This document shows positions 1-5,086 of a DNA stretch of 6,616 nucleotides, one piece after another. Each line of letters opens with the position of its first letter. Positions within the stretch are counted from its first letter, which is position 1. This DNA is from an uncultured Candidatus Saccharibacteria bacterium (GTDB lineage: Bacteria > Patescibacteriota > Saccharimonadia > Saccharimonadales > Saccharimonadaceae), in assembly GCA_938036845.1 (NCBI GenBank), contig CALHWA010000051.1:1-6616 (forward strand), written 5' to 3'. The translations under genes and the position numbers were made by a program. The notes under the pieces are model-generated. The model ran no database searches and was not told the origin of the DNA. It saw only the letters and a program-made list of their open reading frames with translations.

Positions 1-213
1 GTCGAGCTTAATGGTGGTAGCAGCGTAGTTCTTGTAGACCACCCGTGCGTCGACTACGATATCTTCTACTGCCGATCCAACAGCAATCACCTTGGCAGCT
101 TCCGACTTCTCCTGAGCCGACTCGGGCAAAAAGATCCCGCTGGCAGTCTTCTCTGGCTTTTTCTCCTTAACCGCCACGACGAAATGCGCCATTGGCTTGA
201 TTGGTGAACTCAT
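1..213 (-). CDS. groES: GroES co-chaperonin (Cpn10), N-terminal 71 residues, cut by window edge
   Basis: The reverse strand from an ATG at 213 gives an open frame of 71 codons that runs off the window. GroES is the heptameric lid of the GroEL folding chamber in the cytoplasm. Seen: an N-terminal strand (IKPMAHFVVAVKEKK, residues 5-19), then a mobile-loop-like segment with a GroEL-binding hydrophobic patch (SGIFLPESAQEK, 25-36; the GIFLP resembles GIVL of E. coli GroES), then the KVIAVGS strand (41-47). Compared with E. coli GroES recalled from memory, the segment after AVG is about nine residues shorter, so the roof hairpin appears reduced. A Shine-Dalgarno-like AAAGGGG precedes the ATG. The CIRCE operator and promoter upstream (267-305) independently support the assignment. 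groEL would be expected beyond position 1, but this is not visible. Alternative: a divergent GroES-like fold of phage type; less likely given CIRCE. Confidence 0.88.
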   Translation of the reverse strand, partial: MSSPIKPMAHFVVAVKEKKPEKTASGIFLPESAQEKSEAAKVIAVGSAVEDIVVDARVVYKNYAATTIKLD

Positions 214-266
214 TGGTTACCCCTTTCTTATACTTATCACCGCGCCCAGTATCAATCAAGGCGCTT

Positions 267-293
267 CTAGCACTCTAGTATAGCGAGTGCTAA
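267..293. promoter_or_regulatory. CIRCE element (HrcA repressor operator) controlling groES
   Basis: The known CIRCE consensus is TTAGCACTC, nine spacer bases, GAGTGCTAA. Here the plus strand shows CTAGCACTC (267-275), a nine-base spacer (276-284) and GAGTGCTAA (285-293); only one of the 18 consensus positions differs. It lies 54 bp before the groES ATG and its spacer contains the -10 box, so a bound HrcA dimer would block polymerase. This implies the genome encodes HrcA and that groES(L) is induced by heat or misfolded protein. Confidence 0.96.
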
Positions 294-305
294 TGGGAAA
301 ATCAA
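277..305 (-). promoter_or_regulatory. groES promoter, sigma70 type, overlapped by CIRCE
   Basis: On the minus strand a -35 box TTGATT (300-305) and a -10 box TATACT (277-282) are separated by exactly 17 bases (283-299). The -10 box is inside the CIRCE spacer. Transcription should begin near 270, giving a leader of about 57 nt before the SD and ATG at 213. Confidence 0.85.
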
Positions 306-324
306 GAGAGGTAGACTACGTAAG

Positions 325-471
325 TTACCCTGCGGTACGACGCGCTGCCGCCATAACAGTCGACGTAGCAGTAACGAGCTGATCATGTCCTCGCACCGCA
401 AGTTGCTCGTAGTATGCATTCAATGCAGGATCAAGCCACCTACTGCGCTCAACTGCGCGTGTTAACTGTAC
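325..471 (-). pseudogene. Open-frame continuation of the kinase-like gene beyond its TAG codon
   Basis: Directly after the TAG at 472-474, the same minus-strand frame stays open for 48 sense codons and ends in TAA at 325-327. The predicted peptide looks like ordinary protein (for example VERSRWLDPALNAYYEQL near its start), with an amphipathic, aromatic-containing helix of the kind that ends the C-lobe of kinase-fold proteins. It fills the gap up to the groES promoter (-35 at 300-305) and leaves no unexplained space. The simplest reading is that the original gene ran from about 1233 to 325 and now carries a nonsense codon. Other readings are a single-base sequencing error, amber suppression, or chance. 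It has no convincing start of its own: its only ATG (352-354) is close to the end. Confidence 0.55.
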
Positions 472-480
472 CTACTGCGC
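438..480. repeat. 11-bp direct repeat, two copies 32 bp apart, containing the amber codon
   Basis: ACCTACTGCGC occurs at 438-448 and again at 470-480 on the plus strand. The second copy contains the CTA that is the TAG stop of the kinase-like gene on the minus strand; the first copy is read in a different frame (as part of R-S-R). A further ACTGCGC lies between them at 451-457. Two copies this close could come from local slippage or template switching. Confidence 0.6.
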
Positions 481-1251
481 GACATCAGTAACTATACCAC
501 AGAGGTCACGCGACATCATGTCGGCTATATGGCGCTGCGCTACTTCATCTCCTCCATCAGCCTGATCAACAACGTCTGAAAAACTAACCGCATGTTCAAA
601 ATCAATCATACGAGCTGGCTGACCCGAGACACGCACAACATTACGCAAATAGCCATCGCCATGCGCAACTGCTACTCTATGTAATGCAGCCAATGCGGTT
701 GCTGCCTCGGTAGCATACAGCGCCACATCATCCATACTCATCTCATGCCACGCAAGACTATCAAAGCCCACTACTTCTGGCTGATACCGCGATAATAGCA
801 AGGCAACACGACTGCGATCCTGTGCAGCTGCACCCTCCGGTGCGCCATCAACCACCAGCCCATCTACCGAGAACGGCGCAAGACCCTCACACTCTAGGTA
901 CTGCGTCATAGCTAACTCGCCAAGAGCCGTTGGCACTGTGGAAGGTTTAATGACAAGTGTTTCGGGCATATCGCGTTTCTGCTCAGCATAGCGCACATGG
1001 GCAACAAATGCTCCATGACGCGACGAACCGCCACGCGCAAGATCTTTTTCGGGTACTGCATACGTTATTGACGATAAATCATCAGTAACCCGCAGCAGCG
1101 GGTCAGACGAAAAACGAGAATCAGGCCGATTATATTTACCATCATGTCGTACCGCTGCCAATAGGTTAGGCAGTGGGCGATAATCCTGGGGTGCTGTTAG
1201 TATCTCACAGTGATTGTAATGCGGCTTAGCCATACGAGTATTATATAACAT
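472..1251 (-). CDS. Protein-kinase-fold protein (RIO/APH-like small kinase), probably truncated by TAG
   Basis: The 259-residue product shows the skeleton of a eukaryotic-like/atypical kinase fold. Residue numbers are from the ATG at 1251: a strand with an invariant-type lysine (LVIKP, K102), an alpha-C-type glutamate (GELAMTQYL, E112), a hinge-like hydrophobic strand (VALLLSRYQP, 149-158), a catalytic loop HGDGYLRN (H197, D199, N204), and a metal-binding DFG-type motif IDFE (D217). This pattern is shared by aminoglycoside/choline phosphotransferases, Bud32/RIO and lipopolysaccharide kinases; it predicts ATP-dependent phosphorylation but not the substrate. No glycine-rich loop is clear. The more likely start is the ATG at 1233 (residue 7, MAKPHY): a TATAAT box sits six bases before it and no SD precedes either ATG, suggesting a leaderless mRNA. 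The frame ends at TAG (472-474), but 48 protein-like codons follow, so the C-lobe may be cut short. The gene is divergent from the Nudix gene and upstream of groES on the same strand. Confidence 0.75.
   Translation of the reverse strand: MLYNTRMAKPHYNHCEILTAPQDYRPLPNLLAAVRHDGKYNRPDSRFSSDPLLRVTDDLSSITYAVPEKDLARGGSSRHGAFVAHVRYAEQKRDMPETLVIKPSTVPTALGELAMTQYLECEGLAPFSVDGLVVDGAPEGAAAQDRSRVALLLSRYQPEVVGFDSLAWHEMSMDDVALYATEAATALAALHRVAVAHGDGYLRNVVRVSGQPARMIDFEHAVSFSDVVDQADGGDEVAQRHIADMMSRDLCGIVTDVAQ
1240..1245 (-). promoter_or_regulatory. -10 box of the kinase-like gene, consistent with a leaderless start
   Basis: The minus strand reads TATAAT, a perfect -10 hexamer, ending six bases before the ATG at 1233. 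Transcription would then begin at or next to the A of that ATG. No good -35 box lies 16-18 bases upstream, and no SD is seen before 1233 or 1251. Confidence 0.5.
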
Positions 1252-1317
1252 ACTGCGATTTTGTGCTATCGTTGCGTCATCAATACTACACGCTTCTTAG
1301 AATACCTATCTCATTGC

Positions 1318-1326
1318 TGCTATACT
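1318..1326 (+). promoter_or_regulatory. Extended -10 promoter for the Nudix gene
   Basis: TGCTATACT is an extended -10 (TGn followed by TATACT at 1321-1326). The bases 17-18 upstream make only a poor -35, which extended -10 promoters tolerate. Predicted transcription start is near 1333, giving a leader of about 55 nt. The same nine bases occur before the phosphatase gene on the other strand. Confidence 0.5.
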
Positions 1327-1379
1327 AGACATAATTGCCTAATTGGCTGTCTATTATTCATCATCAACAGTTCTATAAC

Positions 1380-1384
1380 GGAGG
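1380..1384 (+). promoter_or_regulatory. Shine-Dalgarno site fixing the Nudix start
   Basis: GGAGG lies four bases before the ATG at 1389. It selects this ATG over the in-frame ATG at 1335, whose extra 18 residues have no SD and no family similarity. Confidence 0.85.
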
Positions 1385-1388
1385 CACC

Positions 1389-1856
1389 ATGCACAGACAC
1401 ATCAACGTACGCGGAATTATCATTAACGACAGAGGTGAGCTCTTTTGCCAGCGCTTGATAGCGCGCACTGGCGATGGCCGAGATTTTTGGTGCACACCGG
1501 GCGGTGGGCTGGAGCTAGGTGAGAGCATACTGGATGGCCTACGGCGAGAGATGATCGAAGAAACTGGCGTTGAGCCAGTGATTGGTCGGTTGCTCTTCGT
1601 CCAGCAGTTTGCTATCACAGCGCCAGCAGCTGGCGAGCCACGCGAACAGCTTGAGTTCTTGTTTCACATCACCAACTGGCAAGACTATCAGTCAATTGAC
1701 CTTGCCGCCACAACGCACGGCTTAGCGGAAGTCGCCGAATGCGGCTTCATTAGCACGCAGCAGTACCCAATTTTGCCTCACTTCCTTGCCGAGGTTGATC
1801 TAGCGCAGCTTATCGCCCACAATCAGCCGGTGCAGTGCCTAAGCTCCTTAGCATAA
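1389..1856 (+). CDS. Nudix hydrolase, MutT-like, 155 aa
   Basis: Nudix enzymes cleave nucleoside diphosphates linked to another moiety (damaged NTPs, ADP-ribose, sugar nucleotides) in the cytoplasm, using divalent metal. The complete Nudix box GX5EX7REUXEEXGU is present at residues 39-61 (G39, E45, R53, E54, E57, E58, G60), preceded by the usual WCTPGGG. The N-terminal strand (HINVRGIIINDRGELFCQR, 3-21) is the typical first strand of small MutT-like domains. Length of 155 is normal for a single-domain Nudix protein. Substrate cannot be told from the sequence; the C-terminal third (EFLFHITNW onwards) carries no specificity signature that I recognise. The gene is divergent from the kinase-like gene and stops at TAA, immediately before the exporter promoter. 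No terminator hairpin separates them, so some read-through into the exporter is possible. Confidence 0.93.
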   Translation: MHRHINVRGIIINDRGELFCQRLIARTGDGRDFWCTPGGGLELGESILDGLRREMIEETGVEPVIGRLLFVQQFAITAPAAGEPREQLEFLFHITNWQDYQSIDLAATTHGLAEVAECGFISTQQYPILPHFLAEVDLAQLIAHNQPVQCLSSLA

Positions 1857-1858
1857 AA

Positions 1859-1887
1859 TTGACAAACAGTTCTATTCGGCGTATCAT
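1859..1887 (+). promoter_or_regulatory. Strong sigma70 promoter for the DHA2 exporter
   Basis: A perfect -35 box TTGACA (1859-1864) and a -10 box TATCAT (1882-1887, five of six consensus bases) are separated by exactly 17 bases. The -35 box starts two bases after the Nudix stop codon. Start of transcription is predicted near 1894. Confidence 0.87.
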
Positions 1888-2006
1888 AGCATATTTGGCT
1901 AGTAGTTCTCTAATCACTCAACGACGGCTAGCTCCCACCAAACATTAGGCGAGTAAATTGCCCTGCTTCACACTGGAAATATTAAATCACTAAACCAAGG
2001 AATTAT
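1888..2006 (+). promoter_or_regulatory. Long 5' leader of the exporter gene
   Basis: About 110 nt separate the predicted transcription start from the ATG at 2007. The stretch has no ATG, so no leader peptide from an ATG is possible. A GGCTAG sequence occurs twice (near 1897 and 1926) with the second forming the palindrome GCTAGC. No strong hairpin followed by a T-run is visible. An AAGGA Shine-Dalgarno sits at 1997-2001, five bases before the ATG. The length allows binding of a regulator, but none can be named. Confidence 0.45.
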
Positions 2007-3674
2007 ATGCTCCATCATCTCCCTCAACGTCACAAACTCATCGTCATGCTTGCCGTGATGAGCGCTCTCTTTCTCGTAGCGCTCGACCAAACCATCGTGG
2101 CAACAGCACTCGGTGCAATCGTCAAGGAATTCAACAGCTTCTCCTCTCTTGGCTTTATTGTTACTGCCTATATGCTCACCACTACTGTGACAGTGCCGCT
2201 AGCCGGTAAGCTAAGCGACATGTATGGCCGCAAGCCACTTTTGCTCAGTGGCGTGGCAATTTTCACCATTGGTTCCTTGCTTAGCGGTATCGCACCAACC
2301 GTGGAATGGCTCATTGCGTGGCGCGCGCTGCAAGGAATTGGTGGCGGCATTATCACCGCCAACGCCTTTACTATTGTCGGCGATCTCTTTACGCCCAAGG
2401 AGCGGGGCCGCTGGCAAGGGCTCATCGGTGCAACCTTTGGTATGAGCTCGGTAGCGGGGCCATTGCTTGGTGGCTGGCTAACCGATGGTGCGACCATCTT
2501 TGGTGTCACAACCAACTGGCGCTGGACGTTCTTTATCAATGTGCCAATTGGTATCATCGCCACTGCTCTCATCATCCGCTATTGCCCACAAATCAAGCAC
2601 GACAGCAAGCACAAGCCAGACTACCTCGGTGCTCTTTTCATCACCATCGCCCTGGCGGCGCTTGTCTTGGCAGTAGACAATACGGAGATGGTCTTTAAGA
2701 GCGTCATCGACCGTGGCATTACTCTTACTCTCATCAAGGGCGTACTGCTGACTATTGCCGCCCTTGCCGGTGGTATCTTCCTCTGGCTTGAGCGCAACGC
2801 CGCTCAGCCCATCCTTCCTCTCCGCTTCTTCCGTAACCCCACCTACCGCCTGATTATGCTCATTAGCCTGCTCTTTGGTGCCGCTTTTCTCGGGGCAATT
2901 CTCTACCTCACGCAGTTTAATCAGCAAGTCTTTGGCGCGACTGCCTCGCAGGCTGGCCTGATGCTCTTGCCAATGGTGGGCGGAATGATGATTAGCTCTA
3001 TTGGCGTGGGGCAACTCATCAGCCGGACAGGTGTATACAAGCGCTATATCGCCATCGGCTGCGCCATCACCGCAGCAAGTATTCTCTCGCTTATCACGCT
3101 CCAGCCCACCTCGCCTTACTGGCACGAGGCAATCATCATGGCTATAGCTGGCTTTGGCATGGGGATGTGCATGCCCATCCTCACCCTCGCCGTGCAAAAT
3201 GAATTCCGCCAGCAGGATCTTGGCGCTGCTACCTCGAGCGTGCAGCTCTTCCGCGGGCTTGGCTCGACGGTGGGGACGGCTATCTTTGCGGGCGTGCTCA
3301 CTAGTGGCATTCTACACAGCCTTGGCGATGTCAATCAGATTCCCTACATCCAGACGCTGCGCCACACACCACAAGCCGCTCGGCAGCTCGATGGCGAGCT
3401 CAATGCCGATATTCTGCTGCGCATCAACAGCCAGCGCGACGCCATCAGCCAGGGTGCAGCCAAAGGCATGGCCCAGCTACCTGCTCCAGCTCGCGCACGT
3501 GCCCAGCAGCAGCTGAGCCAACAGCAAGACGACTACACGACGCGCATTCTCAATGCCTTTAGCGACTCCTTGCACCAGATTTTCATCATCAGCGCCGCGC
3601 TTATGGCCACAGGCTTTCTTGTCGCCCTCTTCTTACCCCAGCGCACCTTGACCGCAAACAAGGACGATAAATAA
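2007..3674 (+). CDS. MFS multidrug exporter, DHA2 family (EmrB/QacA type, 14 TM)
   Basis: The 555-residue product is an integral membrane proton-drug antiporter by family. Signature motifs: LDQTIVATAL (26-35; motif D1 of DHA2 exporters, LDxTIVNVALP), GKLSDMYGRKP (67-77; motif A, loop 2-3), RALQGIGGG (106-114; motif B), and MSSVAGPLLGGWL (146-158; motif C, the antiporter motif of TM5), followed by WRWTFFINVPIG (171-182), also typical of DHA2. Hydrophobic segments along the chain fit 14 helices. A polar, Gln/Ala-rich stretch of about 90 residues (435-522) lies before the last helix (523-543); QacA-type proteins have a large external loop at this place. AAGGA five bases before ATG 2007 supports the start. 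It has its own strong promoter and a long leader. Substrate is unknown; drugs, dyes, bile salts or self-made compounds are possible. Confidence 0.95.
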   Translation: MLHHLPQRHKLIVMLAVMSALFLVALDQTIVATALGAIVKEFNSFSSLGFIVTAYMLTTTVTVPLAGKLSDMYGRKPLLLSGVAIFTIGSLLSGIAPTVEWLIAWRALQGIGGGIITANAFTIVGDLFTPKERGRWQGLIGATFGMSSVAGPLLGGWLTDGATIFGVTTNWRWTFFINVPIGIIATALIIRYCPQIKHDSKHKPDYLGALFITIALAALVLAVDNTEMVFKSVIDRGITLTLIKGVLLTIAALAGGIFLWLERNAAQPILPLRFFRNPTYRLIMLISLLFGAAFLGAILYLTQFNQQVFGATASQAGLMLLPMVGGMMISSIGVGQLISRTGVYKRYIAIGCAITAASILSLITLQPTSPYWHEAIIMAIAGFGMGMCMPILTLAVQNEFRQQDLGAATSSVQLFRGLGSTVGTAIFAGVLTSGILHSLGDVNQIPYIQTLRHTPQAARQLDGELNADILLRINSQRDAISQGAAKGMAQLPAPARARAQQQLSQQQDDYTTRILNAFSDSLHQIFIISAALMATGFLVALFLPQRTLTANKDDK

Positions 3675-3710
3675 GCTTTACTCACCATACAATCACCGTC
3701 TCACCTTCTA

Positions 3711-3719
3711 TGCTACAAT
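3711..3719 (+). promoter_or_regulatory. Extended -10 promoter for the DUF488 gene
   Basis: TGCTACAAT gives a TGn extension plus TACAAT (3714-3719, five of six consensus bases). The start of transcription would be near 3726, just at the SD GAGAGG (3725-3730), so the leader would be under ten bases. There is no good -35 box. It lies in the 60-bp gap after the exporter. Confidence 0.55.
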
Positions 3720-3734
3720 AGCACGAGAGGTAGT

Positions 3735-4088
3735 ATGACCACCTACAAGATTACGCGAATCTACGAATCAGCGACACTACGCGATGGCTACCGTGTCTTG
3801 GTCGATCGACTCTGGCCACGAGGCATCAGCAAAGAGCACGCAGCACTCGATGAGTGGGCAAAGGACATTGCACCAACTGATGAATTACGCCACTGGTTTC
3901 ACCACGATCAAGAAAAATTTACAGAGTTTTCAGCGCGTTATAAAAAGGAGCTCGATACCAATCCAGCTGCCGCTGCAGCAAAAAATGCCTGGTCCAATCA
4001 CCCTGTTGTGACGCTAGTATACGGCGCAAAGGATACAGAGCATAACCAGGCAGTCGTACTAAAACAGTGGTTAGAACACACCCAGTGA
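3735..4088 (+). CDS. DUF488 family protein, YeaO-like, 117 aa
   Basis: The protein belongs to the DUF488 family, of which E. coli YeaO is a member; biochemical function is not established. Family hallmarks seen: GYRVLVDRLWPRGISKE (18-34), WAKDIAP (41-47), LRHWFHHD (51-58), the alternating E/K helix around 61-73, and the C-terminal LVYGAKDTEHNQAVVL (94-109). Length and order match the complete family. The SD GAGAGG four bases before the ATG and the absence of an alternative upstream start support position 3735. It sits 60 bp after the exporter with its own -10, so it is not necessarily cotranscribed. It converges with the phosphatase gene, with 27 bp between stop codons. Confidence 0.93.
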   Translation: MTTYKITRIYESATLRDGYRVLVDRLWPRGISKEHAALDEWAKDIAPTDELRHWFHHDQEKFTEFSARYKKELDTNPAAAAAKNAWSNHPVVTLVYGAKDTEHNQAVVLKQWLEHTQ

Positions 4089-4099
4089 TCAGGTGTTTT
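4078..4099 (+). terminator. Weak possible terminator between the convergent genes
   Basis: ACACC (4078-4082) can pair with GGTGT (4092-4096) around a nine-base loop containing TGATCA, followed by a short T-run. The stem is only five base pairs and overlaps the last codons of the DUF488 gene, so this is a poor terminator. It is the only candidate in the 27-bp convergent gap. Confidence 0.22.
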
Positions 4100-4115
4100 G
4101 GGCTCTCATAGTTTA

Positions 4116-4682
4116 CTACACGTTGGGTGCAGGATGCGGCCAAATTGTATACCGCCGCGCTGCGCCATTATCAAGCAGCTCGCGGCGCATATTGCCGCGC
4201 CATGGTAGATCATGAGCATAGGCATACAAGGCATGGTGCCCACCGCCATGCGCCACAACGATGACCGTCTGACCGGCATAGTTCGTGGCAATTGAGCAAT
4301 AGGCTCGGTAGAGCCGCGTCAAAAAATCCCGCACCGACTCACCACCCTCTGGCTGAATGTTCTCATCGACATCAAACAGCCGGTGCCAACTGCGATTGGC
4401 TACCGTGCCAATCGATCGCTCCGCTAAGTCTGCCATTTCTATCAGTGGGACTGTCGGGTGATACATCGCAATCTGCCCCGCTGTTTGACGAGCGCGCAGC
4501 AATGGTGAGGTGATGATCGCCGCCGGAGTAAGTTTCTCCAGCTCACGCGCAACTGCAGCAGCTTGTCCCACCCCAACACGATTAAGCGGCACGTTACTAT
4601 CATGAGCCTCATTGCTCCGCGCTGCTGCAACATTAGCATCTGTCTGACCATGACGGACAAAATAAAGCGTGGTATGTATCAT
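4116..4682 (-). CDS. Histidine phosphatase superfamily protein (phosphoglycerate mutase-like)
   Basis: The 188-residue product has the catalytic set of the branch 1 histidine phosphatases: the phosphohistidine motif FVRHGQTDAN (8-17; R10, H11), a second phosphate-binding arginine in SPLLRARQTA (59-68; R63), a proton-donor-position glutamate in DLAERSIGT (85-93; E88), and the second histidine in VVAHGG (143-148; H145). Such enzymes dephosphorylate small phosphorylated metabolites (sugar phosphates, alpha-ribazole phosphate, nucleotides) or act as mutases. At 188 residues it is shorter than cofactor-dependent phosphoglycerate mutase (about 230-250), so a phosphatase is more likely. No SD precedes ATG 4682; instead TGCTATACT ends seven bases before it, suggesting a leaderless mRNA. 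It is the last gene of the minus-strand run, 34 bp after the zinc-ribbon gene, and has its own promoter there. Confidence 0.92.
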   Translation of the reverse strand: MIHTTLYFVRHGQTDANVAAARSNEAHDSNVPLNRVGVGQAAAVARELEKLTPAAIITSPLLRARQTAGQIAMYHPTVPLIEMADLAERSIGTVANRSWHRLFDVDENIQPEGGESVRDFLTRLYRAYCSIATNYAGQTVIVVAHGGGHHALYAYAHDLPWRGNMRRELLDNGAARRYTIWPHPAPNV

Positions 4683-4689
4683 GGTATTC

Positions 4690-4698
4690 AGTATAGCA
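4690..4698 (-). promoter_or_regulatory. Extended -10 of the phosphatase gene, leaderless arrangement
   Basis: The minus strand reads TGCTATACT, identical to the Nudix promoter. The hexamer (4690-4695) ends seven bases before the ATG at 4682, so the A of ATG falls at the expected transcription start. No SD is present. The region that would hold a -35 box overlaps the end of the zinc-ribbon gene and shows no TTG-type box. Confidence 0.6.
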
Positions 4699-4716
4699 CC
4701 AGCACAGGTAGGGTCA

Positions 4717-5025
4717 CTACCCTACCTGCTGACGCGGCACAATCCGCTTCGTCACCGCATCGACAAAAAGCCGATAGGCCAGGCGGTTTTCTTTGGCATA
4801 CGTGATAAGAATGCCAAGGACGCGCTGGCAGTGCGGGCAGCATAGCTCATCACCAGCTGGAGTCATATCGATAAAACGGTCGACATACATGCACCGCAGC
4901 GAGCCTGGGCCATCCTTTTGGTAAAACGTCACATACTTGGCGCAGCCTTCGCAGCACACATCAAGCACCCGCGACGACCCACCACGCCGCGCTTGGTAAG
5001 CATCTTGAATAAATTGATACGTCAT
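4717..5025 (-). CDS. Small double-CxxC zinc-ribbon protein, 102 aa, unknown function
   Basis: I do not recognise a named family. The product starts MTYQFIQDAYQARRGG and contains two cysteine knuckles, VCCEGCAKY (23-31; C25, C28) and LCCPHCQRVL (61-70; C63, C66), about 35 residues apart, with further cysteines C24, C45 and C62. Two CxxC pairs strongly suggest one structural zinc ion in a zinc ribbon. The central FYQKDGPGSLRCMYVDRFID (34-53) and the C-terminal helix (79-92) look folded. No signal peptide or membrane segment is present, so it is probably cytoplasmic. The ATG at 5025 was chosen because AGAGGAG (5031-5037) lies five bases upstream; an in-frame ATG at 5073 would add 16 residues that run through this SD. 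The stop is a tandem TAG-TGA. It lies between the thioredoxin-like and phosphatase genes on the same strand. Confidence 0.82.
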   Translation of the reverse strand: MTYQFIQDAYQARRGGSSRVLDVCCEGCAKYVTFYQKDGPGSLRCMYVDRFIDMTPAGDELCCPHCQRVLGILITYAKENRLAYRLFVDAVTKRIVPRQQVG

Positions 5026-5030
5026 ATTAT

Positions 5031-5037
5031 CTCCTCT
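5031..5037 (-). promoter_or_regulatory. Shine-Dalgarno site fixing the zinc-ribbon start
   Basis: AGAGGAG on the minus strand lies five bases before the ATG at 5025. It rejects the longer in-frame start at 5073, which has no SD of its own. Confidence 0.85.
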
Positions 5038-5046
5038 GTCATAGCA
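5038..5046 (-). promoter_or_regulatory. Possible extended -10 of the zinc-ribbon gene
   Basis: The minus strand reads TGCTATGAC immediately before the SD. The TGn extension is kept but the hexamer TATGAC matches consensus at only four positions. Its place relative to the SD mirrors that of the DUF488 promoter, where transcription would also begin right at the SD. Weak on its own. Confidence 0.3.
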
Positions 5047-5086
5047 GTAGTATTTCCGCTTTGTTATCTGCACTCATTACTCTTGT

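Noticed and set aside
472..474. Genome-wide reassignment of TAG
   Set aside because: Four other genes here end in TAG at sensible family lengths, one with a tandem TAG-TGA, so TAG works as a stop.
1335..1388. Longer Nudix start at 1335
   Set aside because: The GGAGG at 1380-1384 clearly points to the ATG at 1389, and the extra 18 residues look non-coding.
1252..1388. Inverted repeat as an operator in the divergent gap
   Set aside because: Only a three-base-pair match (GCC-TAATT-GGC) was found near 1338, too short to support a site.
2168..3197. Long open frames on the minus strand opposite the exporter, up to 239 residues, and plus-strand frames inside it
   Set aside because: They overlap the clearly coding DHA2 gene, lack SD sites and family motifs, and their composition is what shadows of a codon-biased gene give.
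3309..3570. Gln/Ala-rich segment before the last helix of the exporter as a foreign insertion
   Set aside because: QacA/EmrB-type 14-TM exporters commonly have a large external loop between the last two helices.
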